A stretch of DNA of 64,000 bases from Capronia americana (Eukaryota > Ascomycota > Eurotiomycetes > Chaetothyriales > Herpotrichiellaceae), in assembly GCA_016110215.1 (NCBI GenBank), contig JADWQD010000021.1, positions 1-64,000 on the forward strand, in the 5' to 3' direction. Of the stretch, positions 11,886 through 25,549 are shown piece by piece. The notes under the pieces were generated by a model that worked only from the letters and a program-made list of their open reading frames with translations, did no database searches and was not told the origin of the DNA. A program made the position numbers and the translations under genes. Each line of letters opens with the position of its first letter. Position 1 is the first letter of the stretch.

Positions 11886-13475
11886 TCAACTCAGCAACAC
11901 ATCCGTCGTACTAAACGACCGCCCGATCTCACCGCGCATCGACTCCTTATTCAACGACCATAGACAGACGCCAATCCTTGTCCAGGTCTCTCTCTCGTGG
12001 CCCTCTCCCCTGACCAGACGCGGATACGCCAGCACACCTAACCAGGCGTATTGCTCGGGCTGGCCACCCCCTTGCAAAGACCCGATCAAGAAAACCGACA
12101 CGCGCGATCCGTATGCGTCTTCCAAAGGAGCCCCGATCCCATCCGCGGCGTTGCCAACGCTAACAAGGTGCTTGGCATCCACGTCAGTGAACCCGCCGGG
12201 CAACTTGGCGCGATTCTCCGTCGTGGCGTCGAAGTACACGTACTCGAATAGCGGACGGTTGCCCAAGTGCCGTGTCAGGGTGCTGCATAGGCTGAGGAAT
12301 CGGATCTTGGGTCCCTGGAAGCGGGCGGCGCGTCGGGTGTGCGAAAAGGACATCTCGCAGTAGGATCTTGGCGTGTACGTGATGCGTCCTTCAAGCAAGA
12401 CGCGCAGCTTCCTGTGGAGGTACCAGCTGCGGCCCGGGCGCGGATTCGCCAGGTGGACGAAATTTTGGGCAAAGACGGGACAGGCCTTATTGAGGGCCTC
12501 GCCCAGCTGATCTTCCAGGTCGTCAAGGGAGAAGCTCCCGTCTGGATCGGCAGATGTGCCGAGCACGAGGCCAAAGACCTGCATGATTCCATAGATCCGG
12601 TCCTTTGGCTCGCGTGGATTACGGATCGTGGAGACTCCATACAGCGAGATGGCGTTGTTGTAGTACGTGCAGCGGACGCCGGCGTCGTCGAGCCGCTGGA
12701 TCGCTTCTCGCGCCTTTTCCACGCCTCTTGTGCCCAGGCTGCCGCTGGAGTGTTGGATTTCGTAGTGCAGGGCTTGAGCAATCCTTTGGTACCCGGAATA
12801 CAGATCGAAGAGGGAGCAGGGACGCAGCTTACCCCTCGCGCCCGGTATGTCGATCGAGGAGGCGTCCTTGAAGAGCAAAACCGCGCCGGGACGCAGGAAT
12901 GATTCCTGAAGCACCCAGAGTGAGGAGAACCACGGGTCTGAGAAGACCAGCCTAATGTCCTGGAGAATGCTAGCCACCCAGTTCCGGTCAGGCCTTGGGT
13001 CTGCCGTCTTTCGATCGAGGAGGCGCGCGAGGATCGGCCTGATCACCTCTCTTTCCGAGTGGCTGAGCCAGATGTACACCTGCCTGGCTCGGCGGAAGAT
13101 GGCGGCCTGCTTGCCAATCTCACTCATCTTGACCGCCTTATTCTTTTGATCGATGCACGCCACGTCCAGCCAGATGTGGGAGCATCCCTGGCTGACGCGC
13201 TTGACAACCCGGTGGAACGCCCGGACGGTGAAGCCTTCAGGGCGCACGGCGGGAACCTCCCACTCGACATTTTGTATGGGCAATGCTTCGCCGTGCTCGG
13301 TCTCCCAGCGACCCCATGTGTAGCTCAGGATATTGTACGTAGGAGCCTCGGTCCCGTCGTAGGTGCTGCGTCCCGACCTTTTGATCGACGTCAGATGATC
13401 GCCATGGACGTGAAGAAGGCGGCGCGGCCAGTAATTGTCCCGCGTGGTGATGAAGTTGTCTGCAGACATTGGCAC
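11886..13475 (-). CDS. HET-domain protein (heterokaryon incompatibility type)
   Basis: A 529-codon intronless frame starts at ATG 13475. The N-terminal half carries the HET domain hallmarks. YNILSYTWGRW sits near residue 48, IWLDVACIDQKN near 101, then the helix KQAAIFRRARQVYIWLS and the downstream DPWFSSLWVLQES block corresponding to the usual WTLQE motif. The C-terminal half has no domain I recognise and is typical of the long variable tails in this family. HET domains are cell-death effectors in fungal allorecognition, and some act with NLRs. The gene lies about 6 kb from the NLR-like gene, with sro7 and one orphan gene between them. There is no signal peptide or membrane segment. The reading frame is intact, so it is probably not a pseudogene. 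Confidence 0.88.
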   Translation of the reverse strand: MPMSADNFITTRDNYWPRRLLHVHGDHLTSIKRSGRSTYDGTEAPTYNILSYTWGRWETEHGEALPIQNVEWEVPAVRPEGFTVRAFHRVVKRVSQGCSHIWLDVACIDQKNKAVKMSEIGKQAAIFRRARQVYIWLSHSEREVIRPILARLLDRKTADPRPDRNWVASILQDIRLVFSDPWFSSLWVLQESFLRPGAVLLFKDASSIDIPGARGKLRPCSLFDLYSGYQRIAQALHYEIQHSSGSLGTRGVEKAREAIQRLDDAGVRCTYYNNAISLYGVSTIRNPREPKDRIYGIMQVFGLVLGTSADPDGSFSLDDLEDQLGEALNKACPVFAQNFVHLANPRPGRSWYLHRKLRVLLEGRITYTPRSYCEMSFSHTRRAARFQGPKIRFLSLCSTLTRHLGNRPLFEYVYFDATTENRAKLPGGFTDVDAKHLVSVGNAADGIGAPLEDAYGSRVSVFLIGSLQGGGQPEQYAWLGVLAYPRLVRGEGHERETWTRIGVCLWSLNKESMRGEIGRSFSTTDVLLS

Positions 13476-14431
13476 CGATTCAAGAAGTCTCGACGGTCAT
13501 GCTTAGCGACACCGGGGTACGATCAGGGCATGTAACAGACGCAGATTAGAGTCTAGCGCTGTCCTGGGGGAAGACGCAGAAATGCAAAAACGCAGCAAGT
13601 CGATAACGAGCTCCAGCAGCCGTCCACCTACTTGAGAGTGTGATGATGTCTCAGGCTTTGAGATTGATTTGTATTATGACAACAGTACAGCGAGGTGAGT
13701 TGTGGGTGAGGTCGAAGTGAATGAACATACAACTACAGCCCCGCACCTAGCGCCTTCCGTATTAGGATCGAGAACGAGCCTCAGTGCGAAAGAGTCTGAT
13801 CGCCGATACTGCCCTTCGACTAAGCGATGTTACATTTACATGTTGCCTGATCCTTGAATCGGGAGACAAGCCGTGGTCGTCGGCGGCAGATACACCTACT
13901 GCGTACCACGCATGTACTCCGTCCAGCGTGTGACAGATGCTGAGTCAGCATCCATGATAGAGCCTCGTGGGTGCCTCGTACCGGGAGTGTCGCCTCGCAT
14001 CCAATGTGCCAGAGGAATTAGCTAGCATCAAATACTCATTGCGCCTGGGTATCTATTGTTATCTACGGTCGGAACTAATGTAACTAAGACACATAGCCAA
14101 CCTGAACAAAGACATTCACTCCCTTTCCCTTGTCTCGCCGCTCGCAGCCTCCCCTCTCGCTTCCGCTTTCAGTCTCTTCCCATCTCACACCTCGCAGCTC
14201 ACCATTCAACGGCATTCCCCAGGACCTTCAACTATTCATCCCCGTCGCAGCGAGGAACCGCAAGCCTCGAGTCCAAAAATCAACATGCGGGACCCCATTC
14301 TCAGTCACCAAACCTTCATGAACTCGCTCCTGTGTGTCCGCTGCAGCTGGGTGAACCACTCGCGGCTCCTGGCGGCAAAGGTTATCATCCTCCTGTCGCC
14401 TTTGGTCAGACCAAGTACTTGCTCCTCGTTC
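13476..14431. other. Intergenic, about 1 kb
   Basis: This holds the promoter of the HET-domain gene (reading leftwards) and the 3' flank of the Lys/Ala-rich gene. It is pyrimidine-rich from about 14100. The long plus-strand frame that crosses 14056-14742 is the complement of the Lys-rich gene and is not a gene. Confidence 0.4.
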
Positions 14432-15966
14432 TCACAAAACGGTTGCCGCTCGACCCTTGTTGGGAGGCGCCCTGGCACTGCTCCTGGTGGACCTCGTCTT
14501 CGTCACGCCCTTGGGCTTCGCGGCTTCTTTTGCTGGAGCCTTGCCTTCTCCCGCCTGTTTCTTCACCGTGGCCGCTTTCTTCGACTCCTTGGAAGCCGCG
14601 GTCGGGGCCTTCTTCGGCTGAGTCTTTTTGGCGGGTTTGTCCTTTGAGGCGTCCTTCTTCGGCTGAGTCTTTTTGGTGGGTTTGGCCTTTGCGGGCTCCT
14701 TCTTTTTGTCCTTTGGCTTGCTTGTCTTTCGCTTGGGTGTAGCCGGGACGGGCGAAGTTCGAGCTGGCTCAGCCTTCTCCTTTCGTGTCCTGGTCTTCCT
14801 TGTCGAAGCTGCCGTTTTCTCCGGGGCTTTGGCCTTCGCCGCCTGCTTCGTTGCTCTAGCCTTTCCCGTGACCTTGGCTGCGACTGCTTCTTCCTTCGCC
14901 TTCTTCTTCGCCGCGGCAGCGTCGTCTTTTTCCTTCTTTTTGGCGGCGGCTGCTTCTAGCTTTGCCTGCTTCTTGGCAGCAGAAGCCTGATCCCTTTCCT
15001 TCTTCTTCGCCGCCGCCGCTTCTTCCTTTGCTCGCTTCGTGGCGTCGGCGGCTTCCTTGGCCATCTTTTTTGTGGCGGCAGCAGCTGCAGCATCCTCTTC
15101 CTTCTTCTTTGCGGCTGAAGCCTCCCCGACCGTGAGCTTGATAGTGATCTTTGAGCGTGTGCCACTGGAAGGGTTTCCCTGCGGATTCTTCTCCGCGTCC
15201 TTCACGATGCTATCGATGCTCTGCTCCAAATCTTTGCCTCCAAAGATCTTCAGCAAGTCATCATTGATGGGCCCGGGGTAAACTGGCTTCCCTCTCTTGG
15301 TCGTCGCTTTCGGAGATTTAATGCCGGGTGGCCCAAGTCTCTGGATTGCGGCTCGGTTGATTTCAGCAGCTGTCGGTGACTTCATCTCGTCCCGCCGAGC
15401 CCTTTTCGTTGTCGGTTTCTTCGAATTTTTTGGGTCAGATTCTTTTTCAAGCGTTTCAACCTCGTGGGACACGAGCTCGCCCACTCTTCGTTTCCTCCGC
15501 GCGGAGGAGTTGCTGGAATCAGAGGTACTGGGTCCGGCATCATTCACAGCGTCTTCACCGCCGCCACCACGCACGTCGGATTCGGGTTGTGTGTATGGCG
15601 CAGGTCCCGGTTGAGTGTAAGCAGGTCGTTCAGGTGTCCTGTCATTCTAAATAATGTCAGCAACATGTTGCATCTTGCACTCGACACTGCAGCCAATGAT
15701 GTGATGGAAGCCCACTGCCCGAGGAGATGATGCCGAGCGGCAGGAGGGCTGAGCATTGAGTACTCACATCGCCACGAGGATTGTCGTTCATGAAGGTATC
15801 GTTTCCTGGATGGATCGTCGTCCGCGCAGGTTTCTTGCCTTTCTCGTCTTTCCTGGAGTTGCCTCGCGTCTATCCGAGAGTCAGCGACATAAGATCGACG
15901 GAACAGGAAGAGAATGACAACTCATAGGAGTACCGCCTGTGCCACGGGATAACTTACTTTCGCCAT
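14432..15966 (-). CDS. Lys/Ala-rich, histone H1-like nuclear protein (unrecognised family)
   Basis: I read three exons: 15966-15958 (only MAK), 15869-15768 and 15646-14432. The introns are GT-AG at 15957-15870 and 15767-15647, giving 441 aa. The first about 130 residues are polar, with basic clusters resembling nuclear localisation signals (ARRKRR, KRARRDE). Residues about 130-200 hold the most conserved-looking part, containing GPINDDLLKIFGG and a helix ending KDAEKN. Residues about 211-300 are imperfect repeats of an AAAAKKKEKD-type unit, alternating basic and acidic residues as in a long single helix. The rest is Lys/Pro/Ala/Thr-rich with KKTQPKK repeats and RSTRSSAR, like linker-histone tails. 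Nuclear, perhaps DNA-binding, is an inference from composition. The 9-nt first exon was chosen because it gives an ATG and perfect frame; another start is possible. Confidence 0.7.
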
Positions 15967-16715
15967 AGTAACTGTAGCTATAAGAGATTTATAGGGCCTT
16001 TATATGCTTCGATGGGTGACGCCTTCGCAGAGACTACCGGAGCTCGACTAGGGCTAGAAGAGAAGTGTGATGAGAAGGGGCACCGCGACCGGCAGGAAGA
16101 CAGCCTCATTTTTGAACTCCCAAAGCTGGGACCATAGAGTGCAAGACAAAGGATATGATGGACGACCAAGAGCGACATGCGAAGAAAAGAAATCCAGCAA
16201 CCCATGGACAAAGGACCCTGCTGCCGCAAACGGCAGCAATGCGGTCGAACGCCCGTCACATAGTCAGTAGACGCCTGATCAAGGACTGAAAGAAGAGACT
16301 TCTGGAGCCCATCGACTCTCTCTTTCAGATTGCGGATTGATGGCAAAGCAAAAAAACGACTGTCTGGACGCGTCGAGCAGAAAGTCCGACAACAACCTAG
16401 GATTTGAGAAGGTGCAATAGATCTTTTCCTCGCCATATATCCGCCTCGAGTACAAACACGGTAACCACGTGCCCGTGCCATATACCACTGATCTTGCTCG
16501 AAGCATCCGGTCAACGTCGCTTGGGGAAATAAATCCAATATAGTCACAATCACACATTATCCAAGGCTCTTCTTTCTTCTTGCCCTGGGTCATTATCAAG
16601 TCATAATCGCCATCGGCTCGTTGTTGCAAAAGAAAGACGCGTCACTCTTGAGGCTGGCTTTGGTGTCCTTCGCCCGACAAGAAGACACGTTATGTATCTA
16701 TAGCGTGGTGGGAGT
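15967..16715. other. Intergenic, 0.75 kb
   Basis: This stretch contains the promoter of the Lys/Ala-rich gene and the 3' flank of the MAPKKK gene. A 191-codon minus-strand frame lies at 15978-16553. It is Cys- and Ser-rich without domain or splice support, and I do not regard it as a gene. Confidence 0.4.
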
Positions 16716-19700
16716 TCAGCCACCAAGCCCGGTGTTCTCCACGTTCCGGAGTTTTGCGGCGAGTGTGGTATCGTAGAAGTTGTAATACGGGTTTGGAATG
16801 CAGAAGGTAGAGTGGCGTAGAAGCGTCTCGGCAGTCGGTCGGTCGGTTGCGTTGCTATCATCTCAATTAGCGTCATCCCAAGCACACATTCAAGAGGTCG
16901 GTACTCACACTTGGAAACAATCGTACATGAAATTCAACCCGTCAACCGTCGCTGTTGACTGGACTTCTTCAGGAATTGGCGGTGCCTGGCTGAGACTTCC
17001 AAGCTTGAAGATGGCGCCGATGGCTTCTTCCCGGCTCCATGGCCGTTTTCCTGCGAACATCTCCAGCACCACACAGCCAAGTGACCAGATGTCGACTTTG
17101 GCACTATACCCTTGTCCTTGCGAGCGGACTACTTCGGGAGCCATCCAGAAAACGGAACCCTGCATGCTGTTGGTAACATCGTTGCCGTAGATATTGTCGG
17201 ATTTCTTGGAGATGCCAAAATCCGAGATCTTGCAGGTGCCGTCCAGGTCGAGCAGGATATTGTCGGCTTTCAAGTCTCGATGAAGGATGCCCTCTTGGTG
17301 AAGATACGCCAGTCCTTCCAGTGTCTGCCGTGTTAGCGAGCGAACAACAGCCTCCTCGAACTTTCCGTGTTTGCGAAGACAACTGCCGATGGAACCACCG
17401 GGAATATATTCGAGATAGATGCTGATGGAGAACTCCTTGCGCTCGCAACCCAGGTATTGCACGATGTTAGGATGTTCTAGATGCTGCATCGTATCGATCT
17501 CTTGATCCAGAGCAGCCACCATTTCCTTGATTCGATCCTTGTCTTGGCCTGCCGCCTTCTGATTGACCTCGACTTGTTTGACGGCCAAGAACTCACCCGT
17601 CGTCGCATTCATACCGAGATATACACGTCCGTACGTGCCTTTCCCGATAAGCTGACCGCGGATGATCTTGAACGTTGCCTGTCGCTTCGGCGTCTCTTCC
17701 GTGGGGACTTCTTCTTGTGGTATAGGGTCGAGAGTTGATAGACGATTTCCCGGCTTCGGTCTGATCTGAACGATGTGGGCACCGAACATCTTGGTGGATT
17801 TCCTACGAACGATGCCGCTTGCGTTGTTCTCCTGCACTCGCGCTGCAACAGAAGGCCCTCTCCTGATGCTCACATCGTTTCGTTTCTGCGCAACTTCACG
17901 AATCGACTTCATCCTGCTTAGACCACCCGTCGATTTGCCAACTTGCCGCTGAGCGACACTGGCGACCTTGTTGCGGTCCTTGGCCTTCAGCGTCGATTCA
18001 TCGGAGCCCAATGTATCCGAATCATTCCTGCGGCTGAACTCGAGATCTAAACCGGCAGTACCAAACGTGACTGCCTTCGAACGAGTCTCCAGCGCATCAA
18101 GGGGATCCTGGTCAGACGATTTCATAGGAGAGTTGTTGTCACCTTTTTCTTCGAGGTACGGCTTGTCAAGATCGACCCCGGGGAAGAATTCATCGAGATG
18201 GTCGACGACGTTTTCTACCGCAGGACGATTTGCCCAGATATCGCTGATAAATGAGTCCCGCCTTGCCATTCGATCATCTGGAGATTGTGCCGAACCGCTG
18301 AAACTGCCGTCGGAATAACTGCGATCATAGCCTTCTCCGCTGGCCGTTGCGCTCTCGTCCGCAGGAGGACGCATGCCGCTAGACGAGGCTGGCGACTTAA
18401 ACCGTACGTTCTTGGCTGTATTTTGGTCCGTGTCAACAGTTAACGTCGGTCGCTGGTCCCTAATACGAGGCGGAGTGGCGGTCCCGGTGCTCGACATTGA
18501 CTTGTTGGTGAGCGGGATCGCAAACAGACCGTCATCCGAGTCATCGTCTGAATCATCATCCCTGGTCGGGTGAGGCGAAGGTGCGAACGACACGTTGGTC
18601 TCCTTGAATTCGAGATCAGGGCCATACGATTTCCGACTCTGGAGCAACGGGCGTGGTGGCGACTCGGTCGAAGGACTCACTGCTGGAGACGGTCTGAACC
18701 GTCGAGTATTGTCCATAGCAGCGTTCTGCGGTCGGCTGTCTCGGTTGAAATCGCCGAACCCTTCTTCATAGTCAGGAACTTTGAACAACATATCACCTTT
18801 ACCCCGAGTGAAATCGGGACGAAGAGACCCACCTGAATTGTTGCGACCGTACTCGCCACGACTTCTGTCGTGTGGCATTCCCTGACTAGCCAGAGCGGCG
18901 GGCGCAACACTCATCTTGCCCATATTGGCCAACGCCGCTCCAATGCCTCCCGCCGGGACAGCTCCGAAGGTAGCGGATTTCTTCTTGTTAAGTTTCCCGT
19001 CTTCCTCGGCAATTGGGTCAGAGATCCGCTTCAAGGCATCGAGCGAAGACCTGGTTCCAGATCCTCGAGCCCTCAGAGAGTTGACCTTGGTCAACGTGGT
19101 AGACTCTGCGGGAGCTGTCGGAGGGCGACGCACCGGGACGAGGCTCTCGACTTTCTTTTCCTCAAAAGGCGAATGTCGTGGGCTGTCAAAATCAATGACA
19201 GTATTCCCCCGGATGCTGTTACCGCTGTATGTGGCGCTCTGTTCCTTTTGAGCTCGACGAGATTCCAGGTATGCTCTTTGCTGGGCTTCGGTCTTTCGCC
19301 TGTACTCTTCAGCCTGCTTCTGCATAATCAGCGGATCGGCGGTCAATGCATCGGCTGCGCCTGGAGAAGTATAGCCGCCCGAAGAGTTGGACTTGACCAT
19401 AGGCACGCCACGCTCGACTGCGGCCTTGTGGCCAAAAGAGACGCCAAGCCCAGCTGATTGAGCTGGGGGGCCATGCACCGCTGACAGCGTTGGGCTCCTC
19501 ACGTACAGCTTTACACTGCCCAGAGTATCTGTCCGACTGCGTACGGCGACGAGCGCGTTATCAGAAAGAGCGCTTTCGTGGTCGCTTTGCCCAGGCTCGG
19601 TAAGGAAGATCTGCGCATACTCTGCATCTGGAATTCCAAGCTCAATGCAGATAAGGCTACGCAAGGCAATTGCTGTTTCCACTTCGGTAACATCGACTAG

Positions 19701-21701
19701 CCGATAGTTCCAAAAGTCCGGCGTTACGAAGATGTATCTTCTCGCAACGCGAGCACCACGACGGGCTGTTGCTGGAATGCGTTCATCTTCGCTCACCGTA
19801 GAAGGAGGACGCTGCATCAAACCCAAATCGCTGCCGTTTGCGCCAGGCTTCGAGAGGATCTTCCAGGGTCCTGGACTTGTTGGTGATTCTAAAGGATGAT
19901 CATCAGGTGGAGGTTGGCTATGCTCGTGCCTCTTCCTCATGAACTTACTGAGAAAACCCTTGCTGTGATCTTTACCTCCAGGGCCCGGGGTGTAATCGTT
20001 GCTCCAAGTCCGATGAGCTTCCAAAGGCGATGGTCTCGTTGCCTCCTGCGCATCACGCCTCTCTGCATAGAAGCGTGCCGACTCAACGGCCGTATTGGAG
20101 CGCGTTTGACCGGTTGCATAGAGCATAGAGTCCGTGCTATTGTTCTTGCTGTGGTCTGGTCGCTGGGACTGAGAAGAAGTGCTGGTGGCTGAGACAGGGA
20201 CCGCGCTACCAAGGCCGGGGCTGGCATTTGGGGATGCTTCAAACGGCTTCGGCAACAAGCCAGTGGAACCATCACCAGAGAGATTAGGGCTATGCCGGCC
20301 GCGGCTGTTCAAATTGTTTAGAGCACCTCTGGTATAATCCGCACGACCTGGTGCTGCAAAATTCTCGGGGGGTTTGGCATCGCTGGGAGTTGAAGAGGCA
20401 CTGCTGTGTTTGCTCAGCACTGGCATTGTGCTGCTCCGAGGCTGGGAGGTCCGGTGACCCAGACCAACCGGAAATTGAGGAGGCATCTGTTTCCCCGGAC
20501 TTCCCTCAGGACCGGCGGTGCCAGGCGTGCTACCAAACTCGGATCGAGGGAGGTGAGGCGAGTTCTCCAAGGTGCTTTCGGTCCCGGCGCTTGCAATCGT
20601 GCCTGTGCTTGGAATCATGCCGGACTCACGCCGTCTATGACCGATCCCTGCACTGGCCGGCCCTTCACCGCCCTGTTCCACCAGGCGCGAGATGAGCTTG
20701 CGCAATCTCTTGCCTTCTTCCCTTTCGCGACCCTGGTCCCAGCCAGTATTGCTGTTGGAGCACACCTTTGCAAGCTGCGGGTAGATTGTTTGATGCATCA
20801 TACCAAGATTTCCACGCCCATTTGGACCACGGCCCAGATCAAGAAAATCGGAGCCTTGCAATTTCAAGACCCTGAACGTTTCCTGCCAATCATTCGAGAA
20901 GCCATTTGCTGCCAGCCAGATGAGCACTCGGTCAAGTGGCCACTGTGACGAGAGCTCGCTGGAGTTGCTGCCTGTTACGGCGGCACTGTGGGCGCGCTGC
21001 CGGCCATCGGTGCCCGTCTGAGGATTAATCAAGGTTGCCGTAGGAGGTCCCGGGGAGATCGGTTCATTGAGGTCGCGAAGCGGAAGAGTAAAGGATGGCT
21101 TGTTGGAGGAAGCAGAAGCCGCACGGCTTTCTCTGTTGGCGATGTCGGGATTTGGCTGGGTGGGATTGGGATAGGAATAGCTGTGCGAGGTTGACGTTCC
21201 ATCCGAATACTTTTGGTCTGAATGCGATAGCGACGGTTCGGATGTAAACTGGGCGTCATATCTGGAATACGATGCATAGTCGTCGAGGGGTGGAATGCCA
21301 ACCCCGGGGCCGAACGAATCTCCTGTGGGGATAAAGGTGGCAGACAGGATGGGTTTATCATTCTGCGGCGGCGGAGGAGGGATGTTCAATTGGCGCATGC
21401 CGTAAGTAATGTGTTGTCCCTGGGGCTGGTTGTGATTGAAGGGCGGCGGCGGAGGTATATTCTGGCCCATCCCCGATCTCCCCCATGGCTGCTGCCATCC
21501 TGCGCCTGGGAGTCCAAACACTGTGCCTAATGGCATCGAGGAGGGGTGCGGCCCGGGGGGAGGGGGAGGCAAATTCGACCCTGGATATGGTCGGGGAGGA
21601 GGCGGTGGTAAATGTCCCATGGTCCCTTGGCCTGGTGGAGGCGGAGGGCCTGGGATATACTGTTGTCGCTGGTTGTCCATGATCTGGCTGTTCGAGACCA
21701 T
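16716..21701 (-). CDS. bck1: Bck1-type MAP kinase kinase kinase (cell wall integrity)
   Basis: I read two exons, 21701-16909 and 16854-16716, with a 54-nt GT-AG intron at 16908-16855, giving 1643 aa. ATG 21680, seven codons in, is an equally good start. The protein acts between protein kinase C and the MAP kinase kinase in the cell-wall-integrity cascade. The N-terminus is a chain of polyproline runs separated by Gly-rich linkers. A SAM-like segment with WLAANGFSNDWQETF lies near residues 250-330. An RA-like segment (RRYIFVTPDFWNYRLVDVTE) lies near 660-740, followed by a long disordered Ser-rich region. The C-terminal kinase domain (about 1330-1620) is complete: GKGTYGRVYLG, LAVKQVE, HRDLKADN, DFG, a GSVFWMAPEV activation segment and DIWSLGCV. 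The terminal exon supplies the last kinase helix and ends in a TGLGG tail. Confidence 0.92.
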
Positions 21702-22877
21702 CCTCCAGTGGGTGTTATGGCCGATTCAACTATAGGTGACAATATCATCGCCTTTGACTGCCAGATCCAACCATCTCTCGTTCTCTTTCCTCACTTCCAG
21801 GTCTTCAGCTCTCGCTATTGTGAGTGAGCGACCGTTGCTCGATAGACAGTGGCAGTCGCACTTGGCTCCCCGTTTCGCGGAAGACGAGATACTCCTCTGG
21901 AGGCGAGGGATCTCACAAGCGCATGGTGGCCGTCGCAGCTCGTCACCACTGACACAGCTGATATGCAGCGCAAGTAGATGTCGAGGAGGGAAGGGTGAGG
22001 AATGCCACGCGGAGGCTGATAAGTGTCAAGTGAAAGATGGATACCAACGTCGCCAGTTATCCAATGCCGCTGGCAAGAGGCTGAGCTGTAAGCAGCGAAG
22101 GATGGCGACGGCGAGTAAGAGATTCTTCGCGGTCAAGCGTCCGTCGCAGTCTGTCGGCCTGGAGGTGTGGCTGAACTGCGGGAGGGAAGGCTTCGAGGCT
22201 CGAATAGGCTAGCCTGAGGCTGGGAGTTTGCAGCCGGGGGGCCAATTGAGTGCCCGGAACAAGCGCGCCCTCAATCACTCCGAAAATCGCGTACGATGGC
22301 CCGCCGGCTGCTTGCCCACTTGAGTTGGCTCATCGCATGTGCACTTCGCCACTCACCCACCAGTCATCTTCAGGCCCATTTCTGTCTGCCCAGGCGGCGC
22401 CGAGTGCTGTAGCTGGGCGGGGTCCCCCCAGAAGAACAACCGACCTTCAACACCTCCACAAGCATAACCATCCTCGGATTTTTCAAGTGTGTGGTGCTGG
22501 ACAGTGTTTGTCCTGTTTGACGCATGACTTTGCAGCTTACAACGCGACTCACATAAGGTGCTTGCATTGTTGCATAAAGCTTGAACAGGTGTGGTGGTGC
22601 GGTGGGCTGATTTGATCTCAACATCATACCACTTTCTGCACCATGTCGCTCCTCTCCCCGGTCTGTATGCTTCCACTGTTCCAATGAAAGAACTTCCGTT
22701 GCTGGAAGATCTTCGAAGCTCCAGAGCTTATATTGCTCCTCCAGAGTCTAGTGCCGTTGCAATCCGCGGCACATGTGCAGCTGGGGATTTCTCATAAAAT
22801 CCCATTGAGTCCTTTCTTTTGCGCATTTCTCCTGGTTCTTCTATGTCAATCATTGTATCCTCTACGCGTCTTACAAA
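21702..22877. promoter_or_regulatory. Divergent promoter region between bck1 and the pyruvate decarboxylase gene
   Basis: About 1.2 kb separate the two start codons. It must hold both promoters and, given its length, substantial 5' untranslated regions. Small open frames are present but lack supporting features. I identified no specific operator. Confidence 0.45.
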
Positions 22878-24819
<1,942 letters not shown>

Positions 24820-25549
24820 AGTACCGCCACACAGGTTGACTAGACAGAGATAACGGGCAGGCGCTGCTAGAGATAATAGAACCTTAGAGCCTTAGTCAGG
24901 ATGGAAGCACCAATAATGTAGTAACCCTAATTAATCTCACCGAGAGATTTATTGCCCGCCTGGGTGTGCGTTATTTGCCTGTAGGTGCCTGGAATGTTGA
25001 GCCGAAAGTCGCCTAATGCTGCCTGGGGCTCTCATGTAAGCAAGCCACTGGACGCCCTCCGATTGGCTTCGTACGTGATTCTCGAGTCGCAGTCACGATG
25101 CGCTGCATCGCACGCCCAGATACTGCATGTTGGGCAACTTACCTCATTCTCCCTACCGAGTAAATTCCATGGAAAACCGGCACGGCACACATCAAGCTGG
25201 TCAGCCAGCATCATGATCATGGCGGACTGTGTCTTACCTTGACAATAGCCATTGTAGAAGGAGACCATAATGTGCCTGATGCACACCGGTAGCACCCATC
25301 CTGGCTGTCAGGCTCTCGACCCCATTCTACCAACAATCCCGCTGTCAGGTGAGAGCACCGACGTCGCGTCGTTGAACTGGTGACTGCCCAGAGACACGTC
25401 TTGAAAGGCACGCTGCCTTGGTCCACTTGCCCCAAATGCATCAGAACTCGGCAAGACGCAGTTGACGTGGGCATCGTGGCCGTGCGACGAGAACCCGCTC
25501 GTTTGTCTTCACCTAGATCCAGCAACTGAAACTCACAAAACGCGCCATC
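24820..25549. other. Intergenic, 0.7 kb
   Basis: This is the 3' flank of the pyruvate decarboxylase gene and the promoter and leader of atg26, both on the plus strand. No coding frame or repeat stands out. Confidence 0.4.

Noticed and set aside
14056..14742. A 228-codon plus-strand frame rich in Ser, Pro, Leu and Trp.
   Set aside because: Its second half is the antisense of the Lys/Ala-rich gene; Lys codons read backwards give Phe and Leu.
15978..16553. A 191-codon minus-strand frame with hydrophobic and Cys-rich segments.
   Set aside because: No domain, no splice support, and it lies in the gap between two minus-strand genes without a good start context.
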